Below, in pieces: positions 1 to 8,600 of a stretch of DNA of 11,457 nucleotides. The DNA is from Candidatus Cloacimonadota bacterium (GTDB lineage Bacteria > Cloacimonadota > Cloacimonadia > Cloacimonadales > Cloacimonadaceae). A program made the position numbers and the translations under genes. Within the stretch, counting starts at the first letter, position 1, and the number at the start of each line of letters is the position of its first letter. The stretch covers positions 1-11,457 of the forward strand of contig JAQUJJ010000113.1 in the NCBI GenBank assembly GCA_028681035.1, written 5' to 3'. The notes beneath the pieces are model-generated. The model had not been told where the DNA came from. It saw only the letters and a list, made by a program, of their open reading frames with translations, and ran no database searches.

Positions 1-298
1 CATAAGGTTTTAACTTCAAATACTCTGTACACCAACGGGATTCAGGTGATGGAAGAAATCCATTTTTAATCTGCAAAATCTCATCGAAACCGTAACCATC
101 CGCGTATTTGAGAAATATGATCTTTTTTCCGAGATATGATTCAAGCTTGGTTAAGTACTCATAAGTTTCATCCAGCTCTTTTTCTGTATCGCAGAACACA
201 TATTCCATATCAATACCTTTATCAAGCATATAGATGGCAAGGGCCGAGCTGTCCTTTCCACCTGATAACGCCAATAGATGTTTGGTTTGTTTTTCCAT
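1..298 (-). CDS. sspD: PAPS-reductase-family ATP pyrophosphatase, SspD/DndC-like (N-terminal part, runs off left edge)
   Basis: Only the first 99 codons are in the window; the ATG is at 298-296 and the frame is open to base 1. An N-terminal PP-loop, SGGKDS at residues 12-17, identifies an ATP pyrophosphatase of the PAPS reductase family. The family's second-strand acidic motif is seen as FCDTEKE (35-41), and ESRWCTEYLK (86-95) matches the R-W-C-T...K signature around the family's reactive or Fe-S cysteine. Enzymes of this fold adenylate a substrate, and in DndC/SspD they activate the DNA backbone for sulfur insertion (family knowledge). The gene follows the ATPase stop by 15 bases, and its AGGAAGAGGG ribosome-binding region overlaps that stop, so co-translation in one operon is likely. 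Placement as third gene after DUF4007 and the large ATPase supports SspD. BrxP of type 4 BREX, a relative, is the main alternative. Confidence 0.75.
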   Translation of the reverse strand, partial: MEKQTKHLLALSGGKDSSALAIYMLDKGIDMEYVFCDTEKELDETYEYLTKLESYLGKKIIFLKYADGYGFDEILQIKNGFLPSPESRWCTEYLKLKPY

Positions 299-313
299 AT
301 CTATCCCTCTTCC

Positions 314-3300
314 TTAAGAATTGCTCCCTTCATCAATCTCGCTTAGCATCTCTTGCAGAAACTTTTTCAGCAGGCTTACTGAGCCTGTTTTCTTCAATTG
401 CATTATTTTTGTTTCGATTTCATCTCTTAATTTACCAATCTCGTCTTGCTCTGCCGCAGGCACCTCTTGGTCACGCTCTCCAAAGTTATGCCAGTAGTAT
501 TGAAAGAGCTCTCCCATGCCTTCAGCGAGTCCATTAAAACGCTCTATATCCATATCCGACCATTGTTCGAATGACCTTGTGCTTACATTTGATAAAGCGG
601 GAATGGGGCTATGCTTGTCTCTGATGCCATTCAACACACTATTGATAAATGGAGTAAGAGCCTCGTGTCTGATCTTTATACTCAAGGCATTACAGCGATT
701 CTCCAATTCAATCCAGCCATCGTCATCAGCAGCCAAGCCACAGCATGTGAGCAGTTGGTCTCGAGCCTGCAACATCACCATCGGGGCATAATTCATTAGG
801 CTTTGTAGAGAAGAATTTAACTTGTCGAAATATGATTCCAAATCGCTGTCGGTGAGTTTACCAGTGCTAAACCTTGGCAGTTCAAAGCAATTTGGCAAAT
901 CCTTAAAAATTAGGTCTTCCGGTGCAGTTGCACTCAAGAAGGCATCTCGCATTTGTCTTGCCGTTTGGTCTTCGATCTTTTTGGATCTCTTGCTTAGCTC
1001 TGGCAAGGAATTGATATACCGGAAAAGAGCCTTAACCACTGTAGCGATTTTTGCCTCTGTATTGAGGCTTGTAGCCAATCTTTCAATGATTTGAAGGCGA
1101 ATGCCACTTAGCCGGATACCTTTTACTGCAAACAGATCAATTCTTCGCTGTAAAAGGTCGAAATGGCCAGGCTGAGGATCTGGCAAGAAGCTTCCTTCAC
1201 GATAGAGGAATATTTCATCTTGATAGACCATGTAGAAGGCAGTGAATAATAATGGAAATACTCCTTCAGGCAGTCCATAGGGAATCTCTTTCAGGCTGGC
1301 ATACATATCAAGCAGCTCAACCTGCTCCAAATTTGCATTGAATGTCGCATTCTCCATCAATTGCCAGGCATATCTCAGTTTAATGAAGTTATCCTTAGGT
1401 GGGGCTTGGAATTCCCAGCACTGGCTGCTATCATCGAATACATGGATTTCTGCGGCTTTGAGGATTGATTCATAAATACTACGCTCAGGGGGAAAGCCAC
1501 TCATCCCCAAGGTTTCGAGCTTGGAATAGGTTAAAATTCTCTCCATCAATGCCCTTCGCGCTGCAGATGCAGCGTTAGAAATGTCATCCCGAGAGATTAG
1601 TTCATTACGGAGAACAGGGCTTTTATGAAATAAAATATCACAAGCTCTTGATAATAGCTTACTAATCTCAACAGGGTTAGCTACTCCTTGATCACTGCCC
1701 ATCCAGTACCATAAGCAGCTATTGCCGGTAGGGTTGGGTCTGGGGTCGATTATGGCCTGCGCCCTTTTTGCCAATTCCTGTTCATAAGAGGAGATCCGCA
1801 TATTTAGTTCTCGTCTGGCAATGCGATCGTCTCTCAGCTCATCTGTATGCTCTTCTACCCACTTCAAACTGGCAAGTTCATTTACTATCCCGCTTAGGCT
1901 ATCCATCTGTTTAGGGATGGCGATAATCAATTGTGGATGCGCTTTAGTAAGAGCTTCGGCATTGAGGATAAGACTGGGGAATTGATCGCCTGGGATCATT
2001 ACCAGAATCAAGCCTGAAGCACCATCACTCAATTCTTCATTAAGTATAGTTTCAGCTTCTGAAAATCGATCGGTATAGACGATTGAGTAATATCGTATGA
2101 TACCCATATCAAGGCTATGTCTACGAGCCACCATCCGTTTCTGCTTCAGATGTTTGCCGATAGTATCCAGAAACAGTTGTGTATCATAGTGCAGATGACG
2201 CCTGGCTTCTTTGAGTCGATCATCCAAATCCACATCACTGCCTTCCCACACTCTGTAACTGTTATCCAGCTTGCGGAAGGTGATCAGAGATTGGCTTAAT
2301 AGGCTGTCAAGCAGGCTGTCCAAATCATAGCTATCGGGGAGCGCTGTCTTTAGCAAAGCCTTCGAAGCTTTTAGGGGGCAAATCTCTGAAAGAGCGTTTA
2401 AGACAGAGATCGTTTTGATGGCAGCATTTTCTTTGTCGCTAAGCCTGGTTCTGCTGTTTAGCACATCATTAGCTTCCAATAGCTTTTTTGAGTGGGGATT
2501 GCGGGATAAGCCAATCTCATAGTTTGAGATGAGATAGTCATAGATGTCTTTGATCCTAATAAATCCATCATCTGCCCCCACATCCTTAGTCCTGATGGAG
2601 CTCTGGAATCCGCTATACTCCTCACTGATCAGATATGAGAAGATCGATCTTTCGTTTTGAGCAAAACGCTTGAATATGTGGGGTAAAGCTAATAACAAAC
2701 TGGGATGAATTGGCCAAGCTCTGTGCGAACAGGTTCTAAACGAATCAGTAGAAAGCCCATTGGGAATCATTCCCTCCATTCCCTCAATTTCGTTTATGGC
2801 TTTATCCAATGCTTGGCTCACTTCTGTGGGAGCATCCTGAATGGGCTTTATGGCTTCCGATAACATCAAGATGGTGCTACTGGCAGGTTCTGCAAATCTG
2901 AGGTTTTCGAATCTCTCTTGAATCTTAACCCATTCTGCACGATTTGTTCTGGAGAGAAGTTCGCTATAGCTATCCATTTGCTGATGCAGTGTAATCATAA
3001 AGAGCATTGAATATTTTGATAGTCTTTCTGCATGTTCGGCGATCTGTTGATAAATGTAAACGTCACCACCTTCTCTATCACTTAAGGCATATTCAAGGGT
3101 CTTGCCTGCTTCATCAACAATCAAGAGTAAGCCAGCCAAGCCTTCTATCCTGGCTAATTCTCCCAGGGCGTCCAGACATCTAATCACTTCAGCAGAATCT
3201 TTCCAGCTTTCGTTTTTAAGATGCTCTTGAGTAATCTCAACCAGCTCCTCGGATTTACTCTTGCTTGATAGCTGCTGTGCTGTATTCAGGATGCCTTCCA

Positions 3301-3697
3301 TAATCAATTGATTGATAGGTCTTCTTCTACCCGTTACTAAGACAGGAAGATGAATCGAAGCTTTCCTATTGGCAAGGAATTTCATCAGTTTTGGATCAAG
3401 AGCGTTTGATTTGAGATGACTTAGTGCATTCCCGGATATTGATTTATCGGGCGAGAGTAATTGAGATAGGAACACAGCAAACGCAGATTTCCCTGATCCA
3501 TATAGGCCAAACAAGCTGAACGATTTTTGCCCTTTCTTGCTGCTGATACCTGTGATGACTTGGCTCAAGGCTGATCTCACATTGCTTGTTACGATATAGC
3601 CATATTCGTTATTATCTCGGTTGATATCAGAATTTATATTTACCGAACGCGTGAAGCTAGGTGCTACATCCACATAGTCTTTTACCAAGGACTTCAT
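314..3697 (-). CDS. sspC: Large P-loop ATPase of a DNA phosphorothioation/BREX-like system (SspC-like)
   Basis: This is an 1127-residue ATPase. Walker A is GLYGSGKS (residues 64-71) and Walker B is LLLIVDEAG with D195/E196. The N-terminus (VAPSFTRSVNI, about 11-21) precedes the P-loop in the way I associate with ATPases found beside DUF4007 and PAPS-reductase genes. A conserved helical segment around residues 690-710 (VLRNELISRDDIS...ARRALMERIL) is shared, from memory, with BrxC/PglY-type ATPases. The C-terminus is charged and helical, with no membrane segment or signal peptide, so a cytoplasmic DNA-processing role is expected. The start ATG overlaps the upstream DUF4007 stop (ATGA, 3694-3697), and GAGG sits just before it, which indicates translational coupling. 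In Ssp systems SspC is the ATPase that works with SspB and SspD; its exact mechanical role here is inferred. The alternative is BrxC of type 4 BREX. No frameshift or truncation is seen. Confidence 0.72.
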   Translation of the reverse strand: MKSLVKDYVDVAPSFTRSVNINSDINRDNNEYGYIVTSNVRSALSQVITGISSKKGQKSFSLFGLYGSGKSAFAVFLSQLLSPDKSISGNALSHLKSNALDPKLMKFLANRKASIHLPVLVTGRRRPINQLIMEGILNTAQQLSSKSKSEELVEITQEHLKNESWKDSAEVIRCLDALGELARIEGLAGLLLIVDEAGKTLEYALSDREGGDVYIYQQIAEHAERLSKYSMLFMITLHQQMDSYSELLSRTNRAEWVKIQERFENLRFAEPASSTILMLSEAIKPIQDAPTEVSQALDKAINEIEGMEGMIPNGLSTDSFRTCSHRAWPIHPSLLLALPHIFKRFAQNERSIFSYLISEEYSGFQSSIRTKDVGADDGFIRIKDIYDYLISNYEIGLSRNPHSKKLLEANDVLNSRTRLSDKENAAIKTISVLNALSEICPLKASKALLKTALPDSYDLDSLLDSLLSQSLITFRKLDNSYRVWEGSDVDLDDRLKEARRHLHYDTQLFLDTIGKHLKQKRMVARRHSLDMGIIRYYSIVYTDRFSEAETILNEELSDGASGLILVMIPGDQFPSLILNAEALTKAHPQLIIAIPKQMDSLSGIVNELASLKWVEEHTDELRDDRIARRELNMRISSYEQELAKRAQAIIDPRPNPTGNSCLWYWMGSDQGVANPVEISKLLSRACDILFHKSPVLRNELISRDDISNAASAARRALMERILTYSKLETLGMSGFPPERSIYESILKAAEIHVFDDSSQCWEFQAPPKDNFIKLRYAWQLMENATFNANLEQVELLDMYASLKEIPYGLPEGVFPLLFTAFYMVYQDEIFLYREGSFLPDPQPGHFDLLQRRIDLFAVKGIRLSGIRLQIIERLATSLNTEAKIATVVKALFRYINSLPELSKRSKKIEDQTARQMRDAFLSATAPEDLIFKDLPNCFELPRFSTGKLTDSDLESYFDKLNSSLQSLMNYAPMVMLQARDQLLTCCGLAADDDGWIELENRCNALSIKIRHEALTPFINSVLNGIRDKHSPIPALSNVSTRSFEQWSDMDIERFNGLAEGMGELFQYYWHNFGERDQEVPAAEQDEIGKLRDEIETKIMQLKKTGSVSLLKKFLQEMLSEIDEGSNS

Positions 3698-4581
3698 GAT
3701 TCCTCATTTTGCTTGTAATAGGAGTCCAATAGTTCAAATCCATCGGTTAAGGTACAATGAATCAAGGCTATTCCGGCAGTTTCGCTAAATCCGAAGTGAG
3801 TTGACCATTTAGGATCATCACTTAATTGATCCACTGCGTCTACCAATGAATTTTCATCCAACATAAACACCTGACCTGGGCTATATTCTCGATACAGGGC
3901 TTCATTTATGGTGATGGCAATTTTGTTTAGGTTCCGCATATAATCCCATAAAGCATAGCCAATGACCTCTGCTGAGAGATTTGGTTTAGTGCCAATATTG
4001 AAGCAATACAGGTCGCTGTCGTTGATCATTTGGATCAGGTTTAGCTCTTGTAATGGACTTCCAATCAGCTCTTCTTTTTGCTTGGTATTTTGCCGCCTGA
4101 TACCTGCATACAGCCTCAGATAGCAATCGATATCTTTATTCAGGGTACTCTGGGCAGGACTCTTCTTATCGTACAAATCCAGTGAACGCAAGGCTGAATC
4201 TGCCACATCTCTTTTGCTAAATTCAGGCTTTTTTAAGTGTGAAAATAGAATTATCCCAGAATGCATAAACCCAGGATTGGTATTGAGATTCCAATGCAGT
4301 AACCAATATGAGTTATTATCTTCAAGATAGGGGTCCCATCCCTCTTTTTCATCCAGAAGCTTTATGGCAAAAGCACTTGGAGCTGAATCTTCTATCAGGC
4401 CTGTCATCTCACCCCAGTATCGGATGCTCTCCACCATGTTTTTGCCTACGCCCAGATCTACTATAGCATCATCACTATTGAAGTTCAACCCTGACTTAAC
4501 AAAACGATATCCCTTCTCAATCCACCCGTAGCGGATTACAAATGTCTGATGTCCCGAAAATTTTGGCTTTCTATGCTTCAT
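3694..4581 (-). CDS. sspB: DUF4007 family protein, SspB-like component of DNA phosphorothioation cluster
   Basis: A 295-residue protein that looks complete. The N-terminus shows the DUF4007 hallmark KFSGHQTFVIRYGW (residues 7-20), followed by LGVGKNM (43-49) and IRYW (53-56) with GLIED after it, the family's helical DNA-binding-like core. From family knowledge as I recall it, SspB is a DUF4007 protein with DNA-nicking activity that opens one strand for sulfur incorporation. I cannot point to its catalytic residues from sequence alone. The ATG at 4581 is preceded by AAGGGA at a normal distance. It lies 102 bases after the small HTH gene with no terminator between, and overlaps the next gene by 4 bases. 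The order DUF4007 - ATPase - PAPS-reductase is the basis for the SspB name. DUF4007 proteins also occur in other defence loci, so the family call is firmer than the subunit name. Confidence 0.75.
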   Translation of the reverse strand: MKHRKPKFSGHQTFVIRYGWIEKGYRFVKSGLNFNSDDAIVDLGVGKNMVESIRYWGEMTGLIEDSAPSAFAIKLLDEKEGWDPYLEDNNSYWLLHWNLNTNPGFMHSGIILFSHLKKPEFSKRDVADSALRSLDLYDKKSPAQSTLNKDIDCYLRLYAGIRRQNTKQKEELIGSPLQELNLIQMINDSDLYCFNIGTKPNLSAEVIGYALWDYMRNLNKIAITINEALYREYSPGQVFMLDENSLVDAVDQLSDDPKWSTHFGFSETAGIALIHCTLTDGFELLDSYYKQNEES

Positions 4582-4683
4582 TTATTCCCTTATATCATAA
4601 TGTGTGTCTGAAGCACTGATTTACAATGCTTTAGACGTGTATTACCTTTATTAGATTTCATTGATGTAAGAATCTCTGCTTGA

Positions 4684-4875
4684 TTATTCTGATGGCTTAG
4701 ACTTATTATTTGAAAACTGCTCTACCCATTTTTCCACATCGGCTTTGCGGAATTTCCACAATCTGCCAATTTTATGTGCAGGCAATCCTTTATTACTGAC
4801 CCATTTGTACACAGTTTCCCTGTTTACACCGAGGTAGATACTTACGTCTTCAACGGACAACCATCTGTCTTCCAC
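4684..4875 (-). CDS. Small helix-turn-helix protein, excisionase/MerR-like (HTH_17 type)
   Basis: A 63-residue protein that is essentially one winged HTH domain. The helix-turn-helix covers about residues 8-27 (SVEDVSIYLGVNRETVYKWV) and the wing with the following helix is GRLWKFRKADVEKWV (37-51), the pattern of excisionase-family and MerR-like DNA-binding domains. The start is GTG: AAGGAG at 4883-4888 lies exactly 7 bases upstream, while the nearby ATG (4880-4882) is out of frame. The short lysine/serine tail (SNNKSKPSE) has no further domain. It is the first gene behind a strong promoter carrying GGGATA boxes and precedes the DUF4007 gene by 102 bases. I infer a regulator of the defence operon, probably autoregulatory. 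A recombination directionality factor left from island integration is the other possibility, although no integrase is visible. Confidence 0.8.
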   Translation of the reverse strand: MEDRWLSVEDVSIYLGVNRETVYKWVSNKGLPAHKIGRLWKFRKADVEKWVEQFSNNKSKPSE

Positions 4876-4882
4876 TCTCCAT

Positions 4883-4888
4883 CTCCTT
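4883..4888 (-). promoter_or_regulatory. Ribosome binding site fixing the GTG start of the HTH gene
   Basis: On the minus strand AAGGAG lies 7 bases before GTG at 4875. It decides the start because the first upstream ATG (4880-4882) is in another frame. Confidence 0.7.
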
Positions 4889-4915
4889 GCCTTATTGCTT
4901 TGCTATACATAGCTT

Positions 4916-4979
4916 TATCCCAAGATCACCATATTGGTAAACAGGGATAAAAACAATTAAAAACAACTATATTGGGATA
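4916..4979. promoter_or_regulatory. Three GGGATA/TATCCC boxes over the promoter and leader (possible operators)
   Basis: On the plus strand the boxes are TATCCCAA (4916-4923), GGGATA (4944-4949) and TTGGGATA (4972-4979). The last lies in the spacer between -35 and -10. The outer two form an 8-base inverted repeat, and box starts are 28 and 30 bases apart, close to whole helical turns. This is what an autoregulating HTH protein could use as operators. Binding is inference, and short AT-rich motifs can recur by chance. Confidence 0.4.
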
Positions 4980-4993
4980 GGAATTTGTGTCAA
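4966..4993 (-). promoter_or_regulatory. Sigma70-type promoter of the HTH/defence operon
   Basis: On the minus strand a perfect -35 TTGACA (4988-4993) and a -10 TATAGT (4966-4971) are separated by 16 bases. Transcription would start near 4958, leaving a leader of about 80 bases before the GTG of the HTH gene. No better promoter is visible between here and the DUF4007 gene, so this one probably drives the whole operon. Confidence 0.65.
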
Positions 4994-5114
4994 TGGATTT
5001 TGCTGGTTGCTTTTCGGTTTTTATAAACTGGTGATCTCTTGTGGCAGTTTTTTCTTGACTCAAAATATGGCCTTCATTAATGGTGAATTAGTTAAAAATA
5101 CTGAAACCCCATTA

Positions 5115-5322
5115 TTAGCCGTACTCTTCTCTCACAATATTGTGGACTTTATAGCGTGGATCGTCTTCAACTTGAAATGAATAGCTCTGCCTTCTCTATG
5201 TAGCAAACACAAAAGTCTTTCCAGACACTTTTAAACTGATGTAGAGGAAACCGCTCTGAGTCATCCCTATATAATATCCCCATCGCTGTTCCATTATGAA
5301 GAGAGGTCTCATAGATATTCAT
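5115..5322 (-). pseudogene. Possible decayed small gene between the tRNA terminator and the defence operon
   Basis: Two minus-strand readings look protein-like. One frame gives an intact 51-codon ORF from ATG 5322-5320 to TGA 5169-5167, containing GILYRDDSERFPLHQF. Another runs from ATG 5312-5310, through a single in-frame TAG (5196-5198), to TAA at 5115-5117, ending SFQVEDDPRYKVHNIVREEY. The upstream stretch in the third frame (WLIPHESPP) ends at a run of six C, a common slippage site. I recognise no family, and no convincing ribosome binding site precedes either start. The region may be a remnant of a displaced gene, or simply a non-coding spacer with chance open frames. Confidence 0.25.
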
Positions 5323-5423
5323 AGCTATAGTTCTGTTCCAAAATGTGTGGGGGGTGATTCATGAGGTATCAACCACGCTGAAGGATATGAGATGCTAAAC
5401 TAAACTGCGATATTTCTCATTAT

Positions 5424-5456
5424 AACAGAAAAAGGTGACTGCAAAGTCACCTTTAA
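5424..5456 (-). terminator. Rho-independent terminator after tRNA-Pro
   Basis: A perfect 10-base-pair stem (AAAGGTGACT, 5431-5440, with its complement 5445-5454) closes a 4-base loop. Read on the minus strand it is followed by TTTTTCTGTT. It begins 7 bases after the tRNA CCA, so it ends the tRNA transcript and probably any read-through from the cyclase gene. Confidence 0.88.
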
Positions 5457-5460
5457 ACTT

Positions 5461-5538
5461 TGGTCGGGATGACAGGATTTGAACCTGCGACCCCTTGAAC
5501 CCCATTCAAGTGCGCTACCCGGACTGCGCCACATCCCG
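5461..5538 (-). tRNA. tRNA-Pro(GGG)
   Basis: The minus strand folds as a full cloverleaf. Acceptor arm CGGGATG pairs with CATCCCG, followed by discriminator A and an encoded CCA (5461-5463). The D arm is GCGC...GCGC-like (GCGCAGTCCGGGTAGCGC). The anticodon stem CTTGA/TCAAG encloses loop ATGGGGT, giving anticodon GGG (5501-5503). The T arm is GCAGG-TTCAAAT-CCTGT. It lies about 120 bases after the cyclase stop and has its own terminator. Its 3' end faces the defence operon, the usual geometry for island integration into a tRNA gene. Confidence 0.96.
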
Positions 5539-5660
5539 ACCGGATAGATACAACAAATAAAATTCGGCTAATCTTGGCAAGGAAAATATGACATCAGAGG
5601 CTTCTCTACCCACTTTTCTGCAAACTAAATTGATTGAAAACGCATTGCTATATATAGATA

Positions 5661-8600
5661 CTACTTTGCAACTAAGTCCAGCAATTCCTGCTCTTGCTCC
5701 TCGGCAATTTGCAGATAGTGCTTGGCCTCGCAGCGTGTAAAGAGCTCTTTGGCAAGCCTGAGCTGATGCAAGGCGCGTTTGAGATAGCCCTGTTCGCGGT
5801 TGATCATGGCCAGATTGAATCTCGCTCTGCCGGCCCCATCCCAATCCTGAACCTTAGTGAGCAATTTGAGCTGCATATAGTAATACTTGCGCGCGGCAGG
5901 ATAGTCCTTTTTCACTTTGGCGCAATTGCCCAGATTGCCCCAGGTGTGGGCTATGCCTTCCTGATCGTGGATCTTCTTTTGCAGCTCAAGATTGGCGAGA
6001 TAGGTTTCCTCCGCTTCTTTGTATTCTCCACGTTTGAAGTGCATATCGCCGATGGCATCGTTGCAAAAAGAGATGCCGGAATAATCCTTGATTCTTTCGG
6101 CCATTTCAAGAGACTGATAGAATAGCGGCAGGGCTGCTTCCTGCTGATTCTGATAATCGAGCAGCTCACCCATGTCGTACAAGATGATGGATTCCTGCAT
6201 CAGATTGCCGATGCGGGAAGCCAGCAGCAGACTCTTTTCATAGCACTCCAGCGCCTTATCATAATCCATCTCATTGCGATAATACACGCCAAGATTGAGC
6301 AGCACTTTGGAGTAGCCATTACGGTCTCCGATGCTTTCTGCAATCTCCAAGGCCCTCTGGTATTGCTGCAAGGCTTCCTGCTTTTTCCCCATGCGCGACA
6401 AAGCTCCACCCAAGCCATTTGTGGCGATGCGCATGCCCAAGCCATCCTTCAATGAAGTTGCCAGCCCCAGTTTTTCACTGTAACACTGCGCAGCCAGAGC
6501 ATAATCACCCTGATTCATGTAGGCTTGGGCGATCACCCCAGATAAACGGTTTTGGGCAAGCGGATTCGTGTGCAGCTTGGGATATTCAGCCAGAGCTGAG
6601 GCAAAGAACTCCTTGATCTGCATGGTAAAAAGCTGAGCTTCCAGATAGAAATTGTAGATTAGAGGCCTAAGCTCCGGATCTTTCAGAGTCGGCAACGCGC
6701 CCTCAAGGTAGCTCTGCAAGCCCTGATAATCAGCGATATTGTTCAGATAAACTGTATTCAAATAAACAGCAGTTTCAGCATGCAAACCCAGAGAACTGGG
6801 CAGGCCATCCAGGAGTTCTTTGGCTGGGACATTGTCCGCTTGAATGAGGCATAACTCGATGAGCTTTAGCTGTGCCTGGATTTTGCTGTCTGCTTCCAAG
6901 CTGCGCTCTGCCAGGATCTGATAATAATATCTGCTGCTCACCCAGGCGCCGGAATTAAAGAACTTCTTTGCAGCCAACTCGCTATAGTGCAGTATCCCGG
7001 CCAAATCTTCGGCCTGCATATAGTGGTGTACAATGCTTTGCAAGAGCTCGTCCTGGGCCTCTGTCTGAGAGACAAAGGCCTGGGCAATTTGCAGATGAAG
7101 GCTGCGTTTCTCGCCCAAAAGTACACTACGGTAGATGCTATCCAGCATCAAGGGATTGGAGAAGGAATATATGGGACCGGCCGCTTCTTTTCTGGATTCC
7201 AGCAGGTTTTGCTCTGCCAAATCTTCACAAATCCTGGAGATATCATAATCAGGATCAAATGAAAAGATCTGGTCTAAAGCGCTGATACTGAAGGAATCTC
7301 CATAGATGGCTGCACATTTTAATAAATGACGAGCAGCCACATCCAAGGCTTGAAACTGTCCCATCAGCAGGTTTTCCAGATTCTGAGGGATCAGGCCCTG
7401 CCTTTGCATTTCCCGCAGCGTATCCTCTCCGATGAGGTCATCAGCGCTGTCAAAATGGCTCTTGATTTGTAGTAAAAGCGCAACCAGAAACTGGGGATTG
7501 CCTTCGCTGATGGCGTGCAATCTGCGTTTGGCGGTTTGCGTGACCATGGGCAAAAGACGCGCGATCATAGCTTCAGACTGGGTTTTGCTAAAGGGCTTAA
7601 GGCTGATAGTTCTGGAGCCAAAACCTTCGGGAATGGAGACTAAAGCCTCTTCCAGGGAGGTATAAACTACTTTGCGCCCTGCAGCCAGAAACAGGCTAAT
7701 GAGACGGTTGATGATAAGCAGCGATTCTGCATCGTAATAATCCAGATTGTCCAAGAGCAGAAGACGGCAATCGGCAAAGATCTCGAAGCATAAGCCTGTC
7801 AGCAAATCGATGGCCAATTCTGTTTCCTGCACTCCCAAAGCGGAACTCTGCTGTGGTTCATTTTCAGGATCCCTGGAGCTTTTCTCACCCAAAACATAGT
7901 GTTCAATAAGGGCAGGATTCCAGTCCAAATGGTGGCTGTGGGCATATTCATTGATCGTGGAATATTCGTTTTTAAAAGAGCTGATGCCCAATTTGCGACG
8001 CAGCAGGCCAAAAAGAAACTCCAGCCGAAAGGCTTTGGCCCTGCGGCCAGCCAGGATTATCTCTGCTTTACTGGGTTCAAGGCTGGAGCCCAAGGGCTCG
8101 TGGCTGCGGGAATAGATTTGCCAGATCAGGAAGGATTTGCCCGTGCCCGATGCGCCCATAATGCTCAGCAAGCTGGCCTCTTCACCCTTTAGGAAGCTTT
8201 CGATGGCCGCTTCATCCAGAGCCGGGACCAGGCTGGGTAAATCGGAATATTTGTCCTTATAGACAGCCCAATGCTCTGGCCTTTCGCTCTGTAGCAGGTA
8301 AATTTCAATAGTATCCTTGATGCCTTTGACCATTGTGCTTTCCACATAAGTGGTTTCAAATCTGGAAGCAATGGCGGGGAGTATTTCTTTGCTGAGGGCG
8401 ATCTGAGCAGGCCCGGCAGAGCTCATCAGGCGCGCGGCAATATTTACGGCATTGCCGATAATCCCATATTCGTAGCGAGAGGAAGCGCCGATGATGCCGC
8501 AAAAGATGTTGCTGTAAGTAATCCCAATCCGACACTGGATCCTGGAGGCGGGAATCTGGACAATACGCAAGGCGCACAGAAAGGCACGCTCAATATCATC

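Larger units (their letters stand above)
4876..5423. other. Spacer between the defence operon and the tRNA-Pro terminator
   Basis: This stretch of about 550 bases is AT-rich to the eye. Its left part holds the ribosome binding site, leader, promoter and GGGATA boxes of the defence operon. Its right part holds a possible gene remnant. Between about 4994 and 5114 I see nothing beyond T- and A-rich runs. No transposase, integrase or inverted terminal repeat is visible. Confidence 0.6.

Noticed and set aside
136..537. Plus-strand open frame of 133 codons
   Set aside because: It lies across the ends of two well-supported minus-strand genes, has no recognisable domain and is a shadow frame.
1..3697. 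Type 4 BREX (brxP-brxC) as the main call
   Set aside because: Gene order is reversed and a DUF4007 gene leads the operon, which fits sspB-sspC-sspD better. Kept as an alternative because the left neighbours are unseen.
4582..4683. Separate promoter for the DUF4007 gene (TATGAT near 4595)
   Set aside because: No -35 match at 16-18 bases upstream; the nearest TTGTAA is 21 bases away.
5539..5600. Dedicated tRNA-Pro promoter (TTGCCA at 5575-5580)
   Set aside because: No acceptable -10 at 16-18 bases; the tRNA may be read from farther upstream.
5515..5844. Minus-strand open frame of 109 codons overlapping the tRNA and the cyclase end
   Set aside because: It runs through the tRNA gene and the cyclase C-terminus in another frame, with no domain and low-complexity composition.
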